This document shows, piece by piece, positions 1 to 7,578 of a stretch of 26,947 nucleotides of DNA. The position numbers and the translations under genes are program-made. Origin of the DNA: an uncultured Chloroflexota bacterium (GTDB taxonomy: Bacteria > Chloroflexota > Limnocylindria > Limnocylindrales > Limnocylindraceae); assembly GCA_937864085.1 (NCBI GenBank), contig CALMIH010000021.1, positions 1 to 26,947 on the forward strand, written 5' to 3'. Numbering within the stretch: the stretch's first letter is position 1; each line of letters starts with the position of its first letter. The notes under the pieces are model-generated. The model ran no database searches. It saw nothing but the letters and a program-made list of their open reading frames with translations, and was not told the DNA's origin.

Positions 1-17
1 GCTGGGCTGGGCGGCGC

Positions 18-23
18 TAGGCT
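18..23 (+). promoter_or_regulatory. Candidate -10 box upstream of the aldehyde dehydrogenase gene
   Basis: TAGGCT matches the TAnnnT form seen before many genes here. It would start transcription near position 30 and give a leader of about 46 bases carrying the ribosome binding site GAGGAGG (66-72). No clear -35 is seen, and only 17 bases precede the box in the window, so the call is weak. Confidence 0.3.
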
Positions 24-76
24 AGCGGCAATATTCGGTGGGCGCCGCCCCCGATGTATGGAGTTGAGGAGGAGTC

Positions 77-1501
77 ATGGCGGTCTTCAAGCAGTACATC
101 AACGGTAAGGCGGTCGCCGCGAAGTCAGGGAAGGCCCTCAGCGTTGAGGACCCGTCGACGCGCTCCAAGATTGCAACGGTGCCGCACAGCGGCAAAGAGG
201 ACATCAATGCAGCGGTTGCCGCCGCTCGTGCCGCCTTCCCCTCCTGGTCGTCTACCACGCCAGGTGAGCGGAGCCTTGCGCTACTAAAGCTTGCCGATGC
301 GCTTGAGTCGCAGAAGCGAAAGTTCGTAGTTGCTGAATCACAGAACGCGGGGAAGCCGATCAGCGCCGTTGGCGTTGAGGTTGATGCGGTGGTTGACAAC
401 CTGCGCTACTTCGCTGGCGCCGCGCGCAACATGGAGGGGAAGGCGGTCGCCGAGTACCTCCCTGGGCGAACGAGCATGATTCGTCGCGATCCGGTTGGCG
501 TGATCGCCTCCATTGCGCCGTGGAACTATCCGCTCCTGATGGCGGGCTGGAAGATCGGGCCAGCGCTCGCAACGGGCAACACCATCGTCTTGAAGCCTTC
601 AGCGCGCACACCGATCAGTGCGCTGATGCTCGGCAAGCTGGCGCAGGAGATCCTGCCGCCAGGCGTCTTGAACGTCATCACCGGACCTGGTTCAGAAGTT
701 GGCGCGGCACTCTCGCGTCACCCGGGCATTGACATGGTCTCCGTCACCGGCGACACGGCAACGGGGAAGCGGATTGCCGCCGCTGGTGCGGAGAGCGTGA
801 AGCGCCTACATCTGGAGCTCGGCGGAAAGGCGCCCGTCCTCATCTTTGACGATGCCAATCTTGAACTTGCCGCTGAGACGATGCGCGCAGCGAGCTTCTG
901 GAACGCGGGGCAAGACTGCACCGCAGCCTGCCGCATCGTGGTGGGGCCAAAGTCGTACGAGAAGTTCGTGGCGCTCCTTGAGCAGCAGGTGAAGACAATC
1001 AAGGTGGGTCCAACAGCGGAGAAGGCGACAGAGATGGGTTCACTGATCAGCGCTGAGCAGCTGAAGCGCGTTGAAGGCTTCGTGGGCCGCGCCAGCAAGA
1101 AGGCGGAGATCGTCCTTGGGGGCAAGACAATTCGATCAAAGGGGCACTATTACGCCCCAACGATCATTGCGGGACCGGCGCAGTCTTCGGAGATTGTGCA
1201 GGACGAAGTATTCGGCCCAGTGGTCACGGTGCAGCGTGCGAAGAGCGAAGAGCAGATGGTGGAGTGGGCGAACGACTGCCGCTTCGGCCTCGCCTCATCA
1301 ATCTGGACGAACGACGTGGCACGTGCCTTCAAGGTCTCCAAGGCGCTGCAGTTCGGCACCGTCTGGGTGAACGATCACTTCACGCTAGCGAGCGAGATGC
1401 CGCATGGCGGCTTCAAGCAGTCCGGCTACGGGAAGGATCAGTCCATGTACGCGCTTGAGGACTACACCGTGGCGAAGCACATCATGGTGCGAAGCGAATA
1501 G
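77..1501 (+). CDS. patD: Aldehyde dehydrogenase, PatD/gamma-aminobutyraldehyde dehydrogenase-like
   Basis: This is a 474-residue NAD(P)-dependent aldehyde dehydrogenase. The closest family I recognise is PatD (YdcW), which oxidises 4-aminobutanal to GABA in putrescine breakdown. I see the APWN motif (N150), cofactor-side K173, the general base E247 in LELGGKAP and the nucleophile C281 in NAGQDCTAACR. That last motif and the C-terminal EMPHGG...SGYGKD...LEDYT block are PatD/betaine-aldehyde dehydrogenase features. Length equals that of E. coli PatD. The start is set by GAGGAGG at 66-72, four bases before ATG. The enzyme is cytosolic and normally tetrameric. No putrescine transaminase or transporter is in view, so the substrate is inferred; betaine aldehyde or another amino-aldehyde remains possible. 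Confidence 0.88.
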   Translation: MAVFKQYINGKAVAAKSGKALSVEDPSTRSKIATVPHSGKEDINAAVAAARAAFPSWSSTTPGERSLALLKLADALESQKRKFVVAESQNAGKPISAVGVEVDAVVDNLRYFAGAARNMEGKAVAEYLPGRTSMIRRDPVGVIASIAPWNYPLLMAGWKIGPALATGNTIVLKPSARTPISALMLGKLAQEILPPGVLNVITGPGSEVGAALSRHPGIDMVSVTGDTATGKRIAAAGAESVKRLHLELGGKAPVLIFDDANLELAAETMRAASFWNAGQDCTAACRIVVGPKSYEKFVALLEQQVKTIKVGPTAEKATEMGSLISAEQLKRVEGFVGRASKKAEIVLGGKTIRSKGHYYAPTIIAGPAQSSEIVQDEVFGPVVTVQRAKSEEQMVEWANDCRFGLASSIWTNDVARAFKVSKALQFGTVWVNDHFTLASEMPHGGFKQSGYGKDQSMYALEDYTVAKHIMVRSE

Positions 1502-1515
1502 CGCCCAGCATGTTC

Positions 1516-1521
1516 TAGGCT
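1516..1521 (+). promoter_or_regulatory. -10 box TAGGCT, leaderless promoter of the DEDDh exonuclease gene
   Basis: TAGGCT ends exactly 6 bases before the ATG at 1528, so transcription would begin on or next to the start codon. There is no Shine-Dalgarno sequence in the 26-base gap. Confidence 0.55.
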
Positions 1522-1527
1522 GCAGTC

Positions 1528-2166
1528 ATGCAGCAGAACCAGCCAGCACCACCACCGTTTGAGCCCGGCCTCGCAGCGGAGTGCTGGTTCAGCGTTGATG
1601 TGGAGTGCTCCGGCCAGACGCCGCTTGAGGGGAGCCTCATCAGTATCGGCGCCTGCCTTGTGGATGATCCGTCGCGTACTTTCTATATCGAACTGCGTCC
1701 GGATCCGACAAAGGCGTGGGGTCCCAAAGAGGAGCGCGTCCACCACCTCACTCGCAGGCACCTTGAAGAGAGTGGCGTCGATCGGATTGAAGGGGTGCGC
1801 AAGTTCGCCGAATGGGTGCGCAGCACGTGTGAGGCGGTTGCGCCAGAGTCGGCGCCACTCTTTGTTGGCTTCAACACACCATTCGACTGGATGTGGCTGA
1901 CGATGGCCTTTACAGAAGCCGGCGTGCGGAATCCGTTCGGCATGTCGGCGATGGATCTAAAGAGCGTTTACTACACGCTGCACGGTGGTGAAAACCTCAC
2001 CTGGAAGAAGACGGTGAAGCGATTCGTTCGCCAGGTCTATCCAACGGATCTGATCGCCGACCATAATGCCCTCGCCGACGCACTAGAACAGGCGGAGCTG
2101 GCGCGGACACTGCGCGAGATTGCGCTGAAGAACAGAATTCCGCCCACGCTCCCGCGCGGACGCTAG
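1528..2166 (+). CDS. 3'-5' exonuclease, DEDDh (RNase T/DnaQ-like) family
   Basis: This 212-residue protein carries the full DEDDh exonuclease set: D24 and E26 in SVDVE, D120 in FNTPFDW, and H179 plus D184 in DHNALADA. These residues bind two metal ions and cleave nucleotides from the 3' end of DNA or RNA. The SVDVE opening and the GFNTPFDW block resemble the oligoribonuclease/RNase T side of the family rather than the polymerase proofreading subunit. No other domain is present. It lies 26 bases after the aldehyde dehydrogenase and 17 bases before mutY, so it is probably co-transcribed with mutY from its own leaderless promoter. The substrate (RNA 3' trimming or DNA) cannot be told from sequence. 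I do not assign a gene symbol. Confidence 0.85.
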   Translation: MQQNQPAPPPFEPGLAAECWFSVDVECSGQTPLEGSLISIGACLVDDPSRTFYIELRPDPTKAWGPKEERVHHLTRRHLEESGVDRIEGVRKFAEWVRSTCEAVAPESAPLFVGFNTPFDWMWLTMAFTEAGVRNPFGMSAMDLKSVYYTLHGGENLTWKKTVKRFVRQVYPTDLIADHNALADALEQAELARTLREIALKNRIPPTLPRGR

Positions 2167-2183
2167 GCGTCGCCAGGCGCGCC

Positions 2184-3062
2184 ATGGCGCTCACAACAAA
2201 AGAGATCAGGAGCGTTAACCGGCTCCTCCTGCGCTGGTATGCGAAGAGTGCGCGCCCCCTGAAGATTCGCGAGCGGAGTGACCCGTACTCAGTCCTCATC
2301 GTTGAGGTGATGGCGCAGCAGACGCAGATCTCGCGCGTTGATCAGCTCGCCCAACGATTTCTCTCTCAATTTCCAACGCTCGCCGCACTCGCCAAGGCTG
2401 AGACGGCGGAGGTGCTTGAGGCGTGGCGGGGGCTCGGCTATAACCGCCGTGCCCTCTCGCTGCACCGAGCGGCGCAGGCCGCGCATGCCGCTGGTGGCCT
2501 CCCAGCGAATCACGAAGAGCTGCAGCTCCTCCCAGGAATAGGGCCGTACACGGCACGGGCGGTTGCGGCGATCGCATTTGGCGGCAGTGAGATTCCTGTT
2601 GATGTGAACATTGCACGCGTTGTGCAGCGCGTGATGGGTGAGGCGAAACTCTCACCGAAGCCACTCCAGGCGGCGGCGAATGCCTTTGGTGCGGAGCTGA
2701 AGGGGCGTGAGGCTGGGAAGTGGGCGCAGGCGGCGATGGATCTCGCCAACGCGCACTGCCGCGCGAGCACACCCGACTGCGCCTCATGTCCACTACGCAG
2801 TGTCTGTCACTCGGCGGGGAGAGTTGCAGCCCTTCCGCCTCGGAAGAAAGGGGCTGCGCCGCGATTCAGCAGCACACGACGATGGCTCCGTGGCCGGCTC
2901 CTCGATGAGTTGCGCGACGTGGGGGCGGCGGGGGTGAAACTAAGCGGCGCGCGCGGCGAGCACGACGCTGAGGCTGTCACCGCTACCATTGAGCAGTTGC
3001 AGGCGGAGGGGCTGATCGAGCGACTCCGCGGTGAGGTGTATCGACTCCCTCGCCGAGGCTAG
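2184..3062 (+). CDS. mutY: A/G-specific adenine DNA glycosylase MutY, lacking the NUDIX domain
   Basis: MutY removes adenine mispaired with 8-oxoguanine in base excision repair. The catalytic glutamate is E41 in EVMAQQTQ. The helix-hairpin-helix LPGIGPYTARA lies near 116-126, the catalytic aspartate is D140 in PVDVNIARV, and the iron-sulfur cluster ligands are C192, C199, C202 and C208 (CX6CX2CX5C). At 292 residues it is shorter than the roughly 350 of E. coli MutY. The C-terminal NUDIX-like domain that reads 8-oxoG is replaced by about 60 residues (235-292) that look like a small winged helix, a form I associate with actinobacterial-type MutY proteins. It lies 17 bases after the exonuclease gene, suggesting a small nucleic-acid repair/processing operon. 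Confidence 0.9.
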   Translation: MALTTKEIRSVNRLLLRWYAKSARPLKIRERSDPYSVLIVEVMAQQTQISRVDQLAQRFLSQFPTLAALAKAETAEVLEAWRGLGYNRRALSLHRAAQAAHAAGGLPANHEELQLLPGIGPYTARAVAAIAFGGSEIPVDVNIARVVQRVMGEAKLSPKPLQAAANAFGAELKGREAGKWAQAAMDLANAHCRASTPDCASCPLRSVCHSAGRVAALPPRKKGAAPRFSSTRRWLRGRLLDELRDVGAAGVKLSGARGEHDAEAVTATIEQLQAEGLIERLRGEVYRLPRRG

Positions 3063-3088
3063 CGTCGTACGCAGAGAGAGGGGGCCGC

Positions 3089-5815
3089 ATGAGAGACCTA
3101 GAGCTCCTTGACGCGCTCCTCTACGACACGATCGTGGAGCAAGAGGGTGCGGCCTTCGCCGCTTCATATAGAAAGATGACTGATAGCCCTGAGCTGCTTG
3201 ACGGGGCGAGCAGGGAGGATGCGGCCCGCTTGATTCGAGCGCTGACGTTGCGCTTCCGCTTGGCGAGTCTTGCCGAGGAGCGCGGGCGTGCAATTGAGAT
3301 CGCACAGGCGGCTCAGGCCGCCGCATCTGGAGGCGCGAGTGCTGTTCAGGCAGACTCCTTTAGTGAAGCGGTTCGTGCAGCCGCCGCCGCTGGCGCAACG
3401 GCAGAGGAGATTCGATCGAGCGTTGCAGGTCTTCGCTTTCACCCTGTACTCACCGCACATCCAACGGAGGCGCGTCGGCGCACGCTGATCGCACTCCTCG
3501 GCAGAATGCGCGTCCTGCTTGATCGACGCTCGGCCGCCGTTGACCCTGCTGAAGCAGCGCTCTGCGTACGTAGGCTGCGCGAAGAGGTGACGAACCTCTG
3601 GCGCATGGGGAGCATTCGCACCCGCTCCGTCACTCCGCTCGATGAAGTTCGCTCCGCCATGGTCCACTTTGACGAGACGATCTTTCGCCTCGCGCCGCGA
3701 CTGCTCCGCGGCGTTGACGAGGCGCTGCGGCAACTCGATCCCGCCGAGGGGGAGAGTGGCTCGAGGCCACCACACCAGATGCCGACCATCCGATGGGGGA
3801 GCTGGATCGGTGGCGACCGTGACGGAAACCCGAACGTCACCGCCGAAACAACGCGAGAGGCGGCGCGCATCCAGGCAGACCACACGCTTCGCGCCCTTGG
3901 GGCTGTTGCGCAGCGCCTGACACTCTCCATCGCCGCAACGGTTTCAGAAGATGCGATCCCCGATTCGCTCGCAGCAGCACTCCAGCGCGACGCACGTGAA
4001 CTTGGTGACGCCGAGCGGATCCTGAGGGAGCGCTTCCCGAACGAGGCGTATCGACGCAGGCTCGGCGCAATCGCTGAACGCCTCTGGCGTACACGCCAGC
4101 TGCGCATCCATGGCGAGAGGAAGGGGAGCGAAGGGGCGTACGCAGATCCGAGTGACCTTGTGCGTGAGTTGAAGGAGCTTGGTGAAGCACTCTCCGCCGA
4201 TCGACTGCAGCGCTCTGCGTACGGCGAACTGCTCGAGTTCCAGTGGCAGGTTGAGACCTTCGGCTTCCACTTCGCAGCACTTGAGGTTCGCCAGGCTCGC
4301 GCGGTGCATGCGGCGGCGCTTGAAGTGCTTAACGGAATCAGCAGCACTTCAAGCGGCGAGGCGCTCACCGCCGCCCTCGCAGTAGAGCTCGTTCCAGGGG
4401 TGAGTGTTGCCGAAGTGCTCGCCACGATCCGTGTTGCCGCTGAGGTCCAGCAGGTGCATGGCGAAGCGGCGCTGACCAACTACGTGATCAGCGGCTTTGA
4501 AGGAGCTGAGGATCTGCGCACGCTGCTTGCCCTCTTTACATGGGCGTGTGACGAGCGTATTCCGTCCTCCGCCACAGCGGATGCAGCCCCTGGTGCGCCT
4601 CTGGTCAGCCTTGTTCCGCTCATGGAGTCATCTGCCGCGCTCGATTCGGCCGGCGAGATTCTTAATGAGGTCCTCGCCGATCAGCGCCTGCGGGAGCAGA
4701 TCAGATCCCGAGCCGACCATCTGGAGGTAATGCTCGGCTACTCAGACACGAATAAGGAGAGCGGCTATCTCGCCAGCGGCTGGTCACTTCATCTAGCGGA
4801 AGACGCGCTCGTTCGGGCCGCCGCCGCGCACAAGATGCGCATCACACTCTTCCATGGTCGCGGTGGTGCTATCGGTCGTGGTGGTGGACCAACGCATCGC
4901 GCCATCCTTGGACAGCACCCGGGCGGTCTCCTTGCCGGCTTCAAGATCACCGAACAGGGCGAGGTGATCGCGTCGCGCTACGCAGATCCAACGATTGCCT
5001 ACCGTGATGGTGATCAGATCCTTGCAGCGCTTCTCACCGCGACGCAGCCGAGCGCTGCCAAGCGGCTTGAGGTGGAGGAGCAGAAGTATCGCGAACTGGT
5101 CGGCACGCTCGCCAGTGAGGCGCGTGGTGCATACCTGCGCCTAGTCCGCGAGGAGGAGGGGTTCGAAGCATTCTTCCGCGCTGCAACACCGATCGCAGAG
5201 CTCGGCGGAATGAACCTCGGATCGCGTCCCGCAGCCCGCGGCGCGCGTGGCGGGATGCCAGTCGGCGGAGCGCAGCGCGCCAGCATTGATAGCCTTCGCG
5301 CCATCCCGTGGGTCTTCGCCTGGAGTCAGTCGCGCATCAACCTCCCCGGTTGGTACGGGCTCGGCCTGCTTGAGGCGGCGCTCGCCGATCCGAAGCGACG
5401 TGAGGCGTTGCAGGAGGCGTATCAGCGCTGGCCCTACTTCAGTTCCTTGATTGACAACGCGGCAATGATCCTCGCGAAGTCATCGCCCGCAGTTGCAGAG
5501 GAGTTCGCAGCACTCGCCCTCGCGGGGGGTGGCGCTCCAGTGCAGCGTGTCTGGGAGCTGATTGTTGCGGAGCGCGCCGCCGCTGAGCGCGGTCTGCTCG
5601 GGGTCACTGACGCTGCACGCCTCCTCGGCGCGGAGCCTGATCTGCAGCGTTCACTTGAGCAACGCGCCCCAGACCTTGATGCCCTCTCGCGGATCCAGGT
5701 TCGCCTCCTGGCGCAACTACGTGCGGCGACGAGGGAGTCGGAGCGGGATGAGCTTGCATACCTCGTTCGGCTCACCGTGAGTGGCGTTGCGGCGGGTCTC
5801 CGCAACACCGGCTGA
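3089..5815 (+). CDS. ppc: Phosphoenolpyruvate carboxylase
   Basis: This cytosolic enzyme makes oxaloacetate from phosphoenolpyruvate and bicarbonate and so refills the TCA cycle. The length (908 residues) is normal for bacterial PEPC. Visible signatures are HPVLTAHPTEARRRT with catalytic H124, LGYSDTNKESGYLASGW, the glycine-rich FHGRGGAIGRGGGP loop, and the C-terminal RNTG whose Asn belongs to the family's aspartate inhibitor site. The start follows a strong purine-rich ribosome site (AGAGGGGG, 3077-3084). A TAGCGT at 3060-3065 that overlaps the mutY stop could be a private -10 box, so ppc may be transcribed alone or with mutY. The distal region has an Ala/Gly-rich insertion around residues 707-725 (RPAARGARGGMPVGG), which is the usual mobile loop. 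Confidence 0.97.
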   Translation: MRDLELLDALLYDTIVEQEGAAFAASYRKMTDSPELLDGASREDAARLIRALTLRFRLASLAEERGRAIEIAQAAQAAASGGASAVQADSFSEAVRAAAAAGATAEEIRSSVAGLRFHPVLTAHPTEARRRTLIALLGRMRVLLDRRSAAVDPAEAALCVRRLREEVTNLWRMGSIRTRSVTPLDEVRSAMVHFDETIFRLAPRLLRGVDEALRQLDPAEGESGSRPPHQMPTIRWGSWIGGDRDGNPNVTAETTREAARIQADHTLRALGAVAQRLTLSIAATVSEDAIPDSLAAALQRDARELGDAERILRERFPNEAYRRRLGAIAERLWRTRQLRIHGERKGSEGAYADPSDLVRELKELGEALSADRLQRSAYGELLEFQWQVETFGFHFAALEVRQARAVHAAALEVLNGISSTSSGEALTAALAVELVPGVSVAEVLATIRVAAEVQQVHGEAALTNYVISGFEGAEDLRTLLALFTWACDERIPSSATADAAPGAPLVSLVPLMESSAALDSAGEILNEVLADQRLREQIRSRADHLEVMLGYSDTNKESGYLASGWSLHLAEDALVRAAAAHKMRITLFHGRGGAIGRGGGPTHRAILGQHPGGLLAGFKITEQGEVIASRYADPTIAYRDGDQILAALLTATQPSAAKRLEVEEQKYRELVGTLASEARGAYLRLVREEEGFEAFFRAATPIAELGGMNLGSRPAARGARGGMPVGGAQRASIDSLRAIPWVFAWSQSRINLPGWYGLGLLEAALADPKRREALQEAYQRWPYFSSLIDNAAMILAKSSPAVAEEFAALALAGGGAPVQRVWELIVAERAAAERGLLGVTDAARLLGAEPDLQRSLEQRAPDLDALSRIQVRLLAQLRAATRESERDELAYLVRLTVSGVAAGLRNTG

Positions 5816-5823
5816 TTCGCGTC

Positions 5824-5829
5824 TATCCT
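5824..5829 (+). promoter_or_regulatory. -10 box TATCCT, leaderless promoter of the YjeF-N-like gene
   Basis: TATCCT ends exactly 6 bases before the ATG at 5836 and sits in the 20-base gap after ppc. No ribosome binding site fits in this gap. Confidence 0.55.
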
Positions 5830-5835
5830 CACCTC

Positions 5836-6675
5836 ATGAAGAAGAGTCCTCCAGCAAAGAGTGGCGGCCCAACGCAGGCGAAGGCGATACGACGCCGCAC
5901 CGCAACGGCGTCCGCAGATCAGGAGCAGATCGCCGCTGCGATCGCACCGCTACAGAGCCGCTGGTCCAGCAACGCGCAGCTCCGCCCGGTGACGGCGGCA
6001 TCAATGCGCGGCATTCGCGCGAAGGCGGCGCGACTCGGTCTGAGTCCAGACGAGATCGCCGCACGCGGTGGCGCTGTGATTGCAGATGTAGTGCGCGCGA
6101 TTGCTGACGCGCGTGATGCTTCTTGCAAGTTGCCAATCTTCTTCTTGGCAGGATCGGACCGCGACGCGGCATATGGACTAGAGGCGGCGCTTGCCCTCGC
6201 TGATGGGGAGCGGCGTTTGGTCGTTGCGCTCTTTGGCACAAAGGCGCGACCAGAGCATGCCTCTGCCGCAGGTGTGTGGGATCGACTGGAGTCAGCACCG
6301 CGCGTTGAGCGCTACCGCATCCCAAACATGCGCGAGGCGGCACACTTCCGCGCTGGCATTGAAGAGGTTGCGGTGCTGGTTGACGCACTCGGCGGGGCGC
6401 CGACAAGCACAGCGCCACAGGTGCCACTCTTGGCGGCGATTGATCTGATTCGGCGTGCGCGCTCTGTTGGAGTTCCGTGCCTAGCCGTTGGCGGTCCGAT
6501 CGGGCTAGATCCAGAGAGTGGTGCGCGTCGACGAGGCGCTCCTGGCGCAGACGTAAGTGTGCTCTTTCACCGTCCACTCACAACGCATCAGTCGCTCGCC
6601 GCACAGAAGCTGCTCGGTGAGGTGCTCGTGGCACCGATTGGGATCCCAGACGAGGCGGATGCACTCGCCGTATGA
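5836..6675 (+). CDS. YjeF N-terminal-domain (NAD(P)HX epimerase-like) protein, degenerate active site
   Basis: This is a 279-residue protein with a basic, Ala/Lys/Arg-rich tail (1-30) followed by one alpha/beta domain. The fold signature is that of YjeF-N. A helix PVTAASMRGIRAKAARLGLS leads to FLAGSDRDAAYGLEAALAL (about 103-122), where true epimerases have GxGNNGGDG. AVLVDALGG (about 186-194) stands for the DALFGTG step, and VPCLAVGGPIGLDPESG stands for the DIPSGLDADTG block. Both the NNGGDG phosphate/nucleotide loop and the conserved Asp of the DIPSG motif are lost, so NAD(P)HX epimerase activity is unlikely. It could be a ligand-binding or RNA-binding YjeF relative. It is the first gene of a leaderless two-gene unit, overlapping the next start by ATGA. 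Family assignment is moderate and function is unknown. Confidence 0.6.
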   Translation: MKKSPPAKSGGPTQAKAIRRRTATASADQEQIAAAIAPLQSRWSSNAQLRPVTAASMRGIRAKAARLGLSPDEIAARGGAVIADVVRAIADARDASCKLPIFFLAGSDRDAAYGLEAALALADGERRLVVALFGTKARPEHASAAGVWDRLESAPRVERYRIPNMREAAHFRAGIEEVAVLVDALGGAPTSTAPQVPLLAAIDLIRRARSVGVPCLAVGGPIGLDPESGARRRGAPGADVSVLFHRPLTTHQSLAAQKLLGEVLVAPIGIPDEADALAV

Positions 6676-6860
6676 GGCGCTCAGCTGCGTTTAGCGCGCT
6701 TGTTGCAGCGCTCACTGTTGCCGCTGCTGTCTTGGCCCTTCAGGCACTGAGCGCGCTCATCCCGCCGCTCGGACTTGCGATTCGTCAGCTTCCGCTTATT
6801 CCTGCTGCGCTGATCTGCGCAACACTGCTGATCTCAATCAGGATGATCCGCTCCCGCTAG
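6672..6860 (+). CDS. Small two-helix membrane protein, unknown function
   Basis: This 62-residue protein starts in an ATGA overlap with the preceding stop, which strongly suggests coupled translation and a real gene. It has an Arg-Arg start, a hydrophobic helix at about 6-29, a short PP-containing turn, a second hydrophobic helix at about 38-56 and a basic IRMIRSR end. That implies two membrane spans with both ends inside. I do not recognise a family. The stop is 13 bases from the convergent plsY stop, with no obvious terminator between. Confidence 0.65.
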   Translation: MRRSAAFSALVAALTVAAAVLALQALSALIPPLGLAIRQLPLIPAALICATLLISIRMIRSR

Positions 6861-6873
6861 TTGCAGAGCACGG

Positions 6874-7521
6874 TTAGTCGCGCTGCAGCATCCCCGTATC
6901 AAAGGTCCGTTCTGTCCCGTTACGCAGCCGCGCGATGTTGTCTGCGTGCGCGAGCCAGACGAGTGCTGGGCCAACCAGGCCGTATGCAATCAGCGCGCCA
7001 TCTAGCCCTCCAGTGGTTGCGTAGCTGATGAGAAAGAGTGCTGGCGCAAAGAGCGCCGCTGTGACGAGTGATCCGAGCGAAACGAGTCTGGTGCGCCAGA
7101 TGATGATGAGGAAGATGGGGGAGACGGCGGCGAGTGCGAGCGGTGCTACGGCGAGCGCTGTGCCGAAGCCTGTTGCGATCCCGCGACCGCCCTTGAAGCC
7201 GACCCAGACGGAGCGCGTCGCGCCGATCACGGCAAAGAGTGCGGCCACCACCGTCCACGTGCTGGTCCAAGCCTCTGCCCCCTCTGCGGCGAGGGCGTGA
7301 ACGGCGAGGACGGGGAGCGTCCCCTTCAGGATGTCGCCCGCGGAGACGACGGCGGCGCGACGGCGACCGAGCGCTCGCAGCGCGTTCGTGCCACCGGTGC
7401 GTCCAGAGCCGATCGATCGCGGGTCGGGACCGCCGGTGAGGCGCGCCACAAGGAGGCCGAACGGGATCGAACCCGCAAGATAGGCGCCTAGGGTGGCGGC
7501 AAGGAGGAGCGATAGGTCCAT
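6874..7521 (-). CDS. plsY: Glycerol-3-phosphate acyltransferase PlsY
   Basis: PlsY is an inner-membrane enzyme that moves an acyl group from acyl-phosphate to glycerol-3-phosphate, the first step of phospholipid synthesis. The 215-residue length and hydrophobic profile fit. Motifs are AGSIPFG near the first helix, SIGSGRTGGTNALR in place of the usual SIGSGNxGATNxLR, and FKGGRGIATGFG in place of GGKGVAT. So two family glycines are kept but N-x-G-A is R-T-G-G. The likely partner PlsX is not in the window. The gene is divergent from lpd, with a 57-base shared promoter region, and has its own TAACCT -10 box 8 bases before ATG. Confidence 0.93.
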   Translation of the reverse strand: MDLSLLLAATLGAYLAGSIPFGLLVARLTGGPDPRSIGSGRTGGTNALRALGRRRAAVVSAGDILKGTLPVLAVHALAAEGAEAWTSTWTVVAALFAVIGATRSVWVGFKGGRGIATGFGTALAVAPLALAAVSPIFLIIIWRTRLVSLGSLVTAALFAPALFLISYATTGGLDGALIAYGLVGPALVWLAHADNIARLRNGTERTFDTGMLQRD

Positions 7522-7529
7522 CGCGGCGG

Positions 7530-7535
7530 AGGTTA
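7530..7535 (-). promoter_or_regulatory. Extended -10 box TGcTAACCT of plsY
   Basis: Read on the minus strand, TAACCT is preceded by TGC (an extended -10) and ends 8 bases before the plsY ATG. The transcript would be leaderless or nearly so. Confidence 0.5.
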
Positions 7536-7566
7536 GCAGCGCGCGGCAAGGGTCGGCGGTGGGGCG

Positions 7567-7572
7567 TAGGAT
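7567..7572 (+). promoter_or_regulatory. -10 box TAGGAT, leaderless promoter of the lpd-lipA-add operon
   Basis: TAGGAT ends exactly 6 bases before the lpd ATG at 7579, so the first base of the mRNA is expected at the start codon. There is no ribosome binding site. Confidence 0.6.
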
Positions 7573-7578
7573 TCACGC

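Noticed and set aside
3439..4479. Long open frame on the minus strand within ppc (346 codons)
   Set aside because: It lies wholly opposite conserved PEPC sequence, its product is Ser/Arg/Ala-rich with no motif, and it has no promoter or ribosome site. It is a GC-driven shadow frame.
5834..6577. Minus-strand frame of 247 codons opposite the YjeF-N-like gene
   Set aside because: The plus-strand frame has a leaderless promoter and a coupled downstream gene. The antisense product is His/Arg/Gln-rich and unlike a protein.
6861..6873. Terminator between the small membrane protein gene and plsY
   Set aside because: The 13-base gap and its flanks form no convincing stem.
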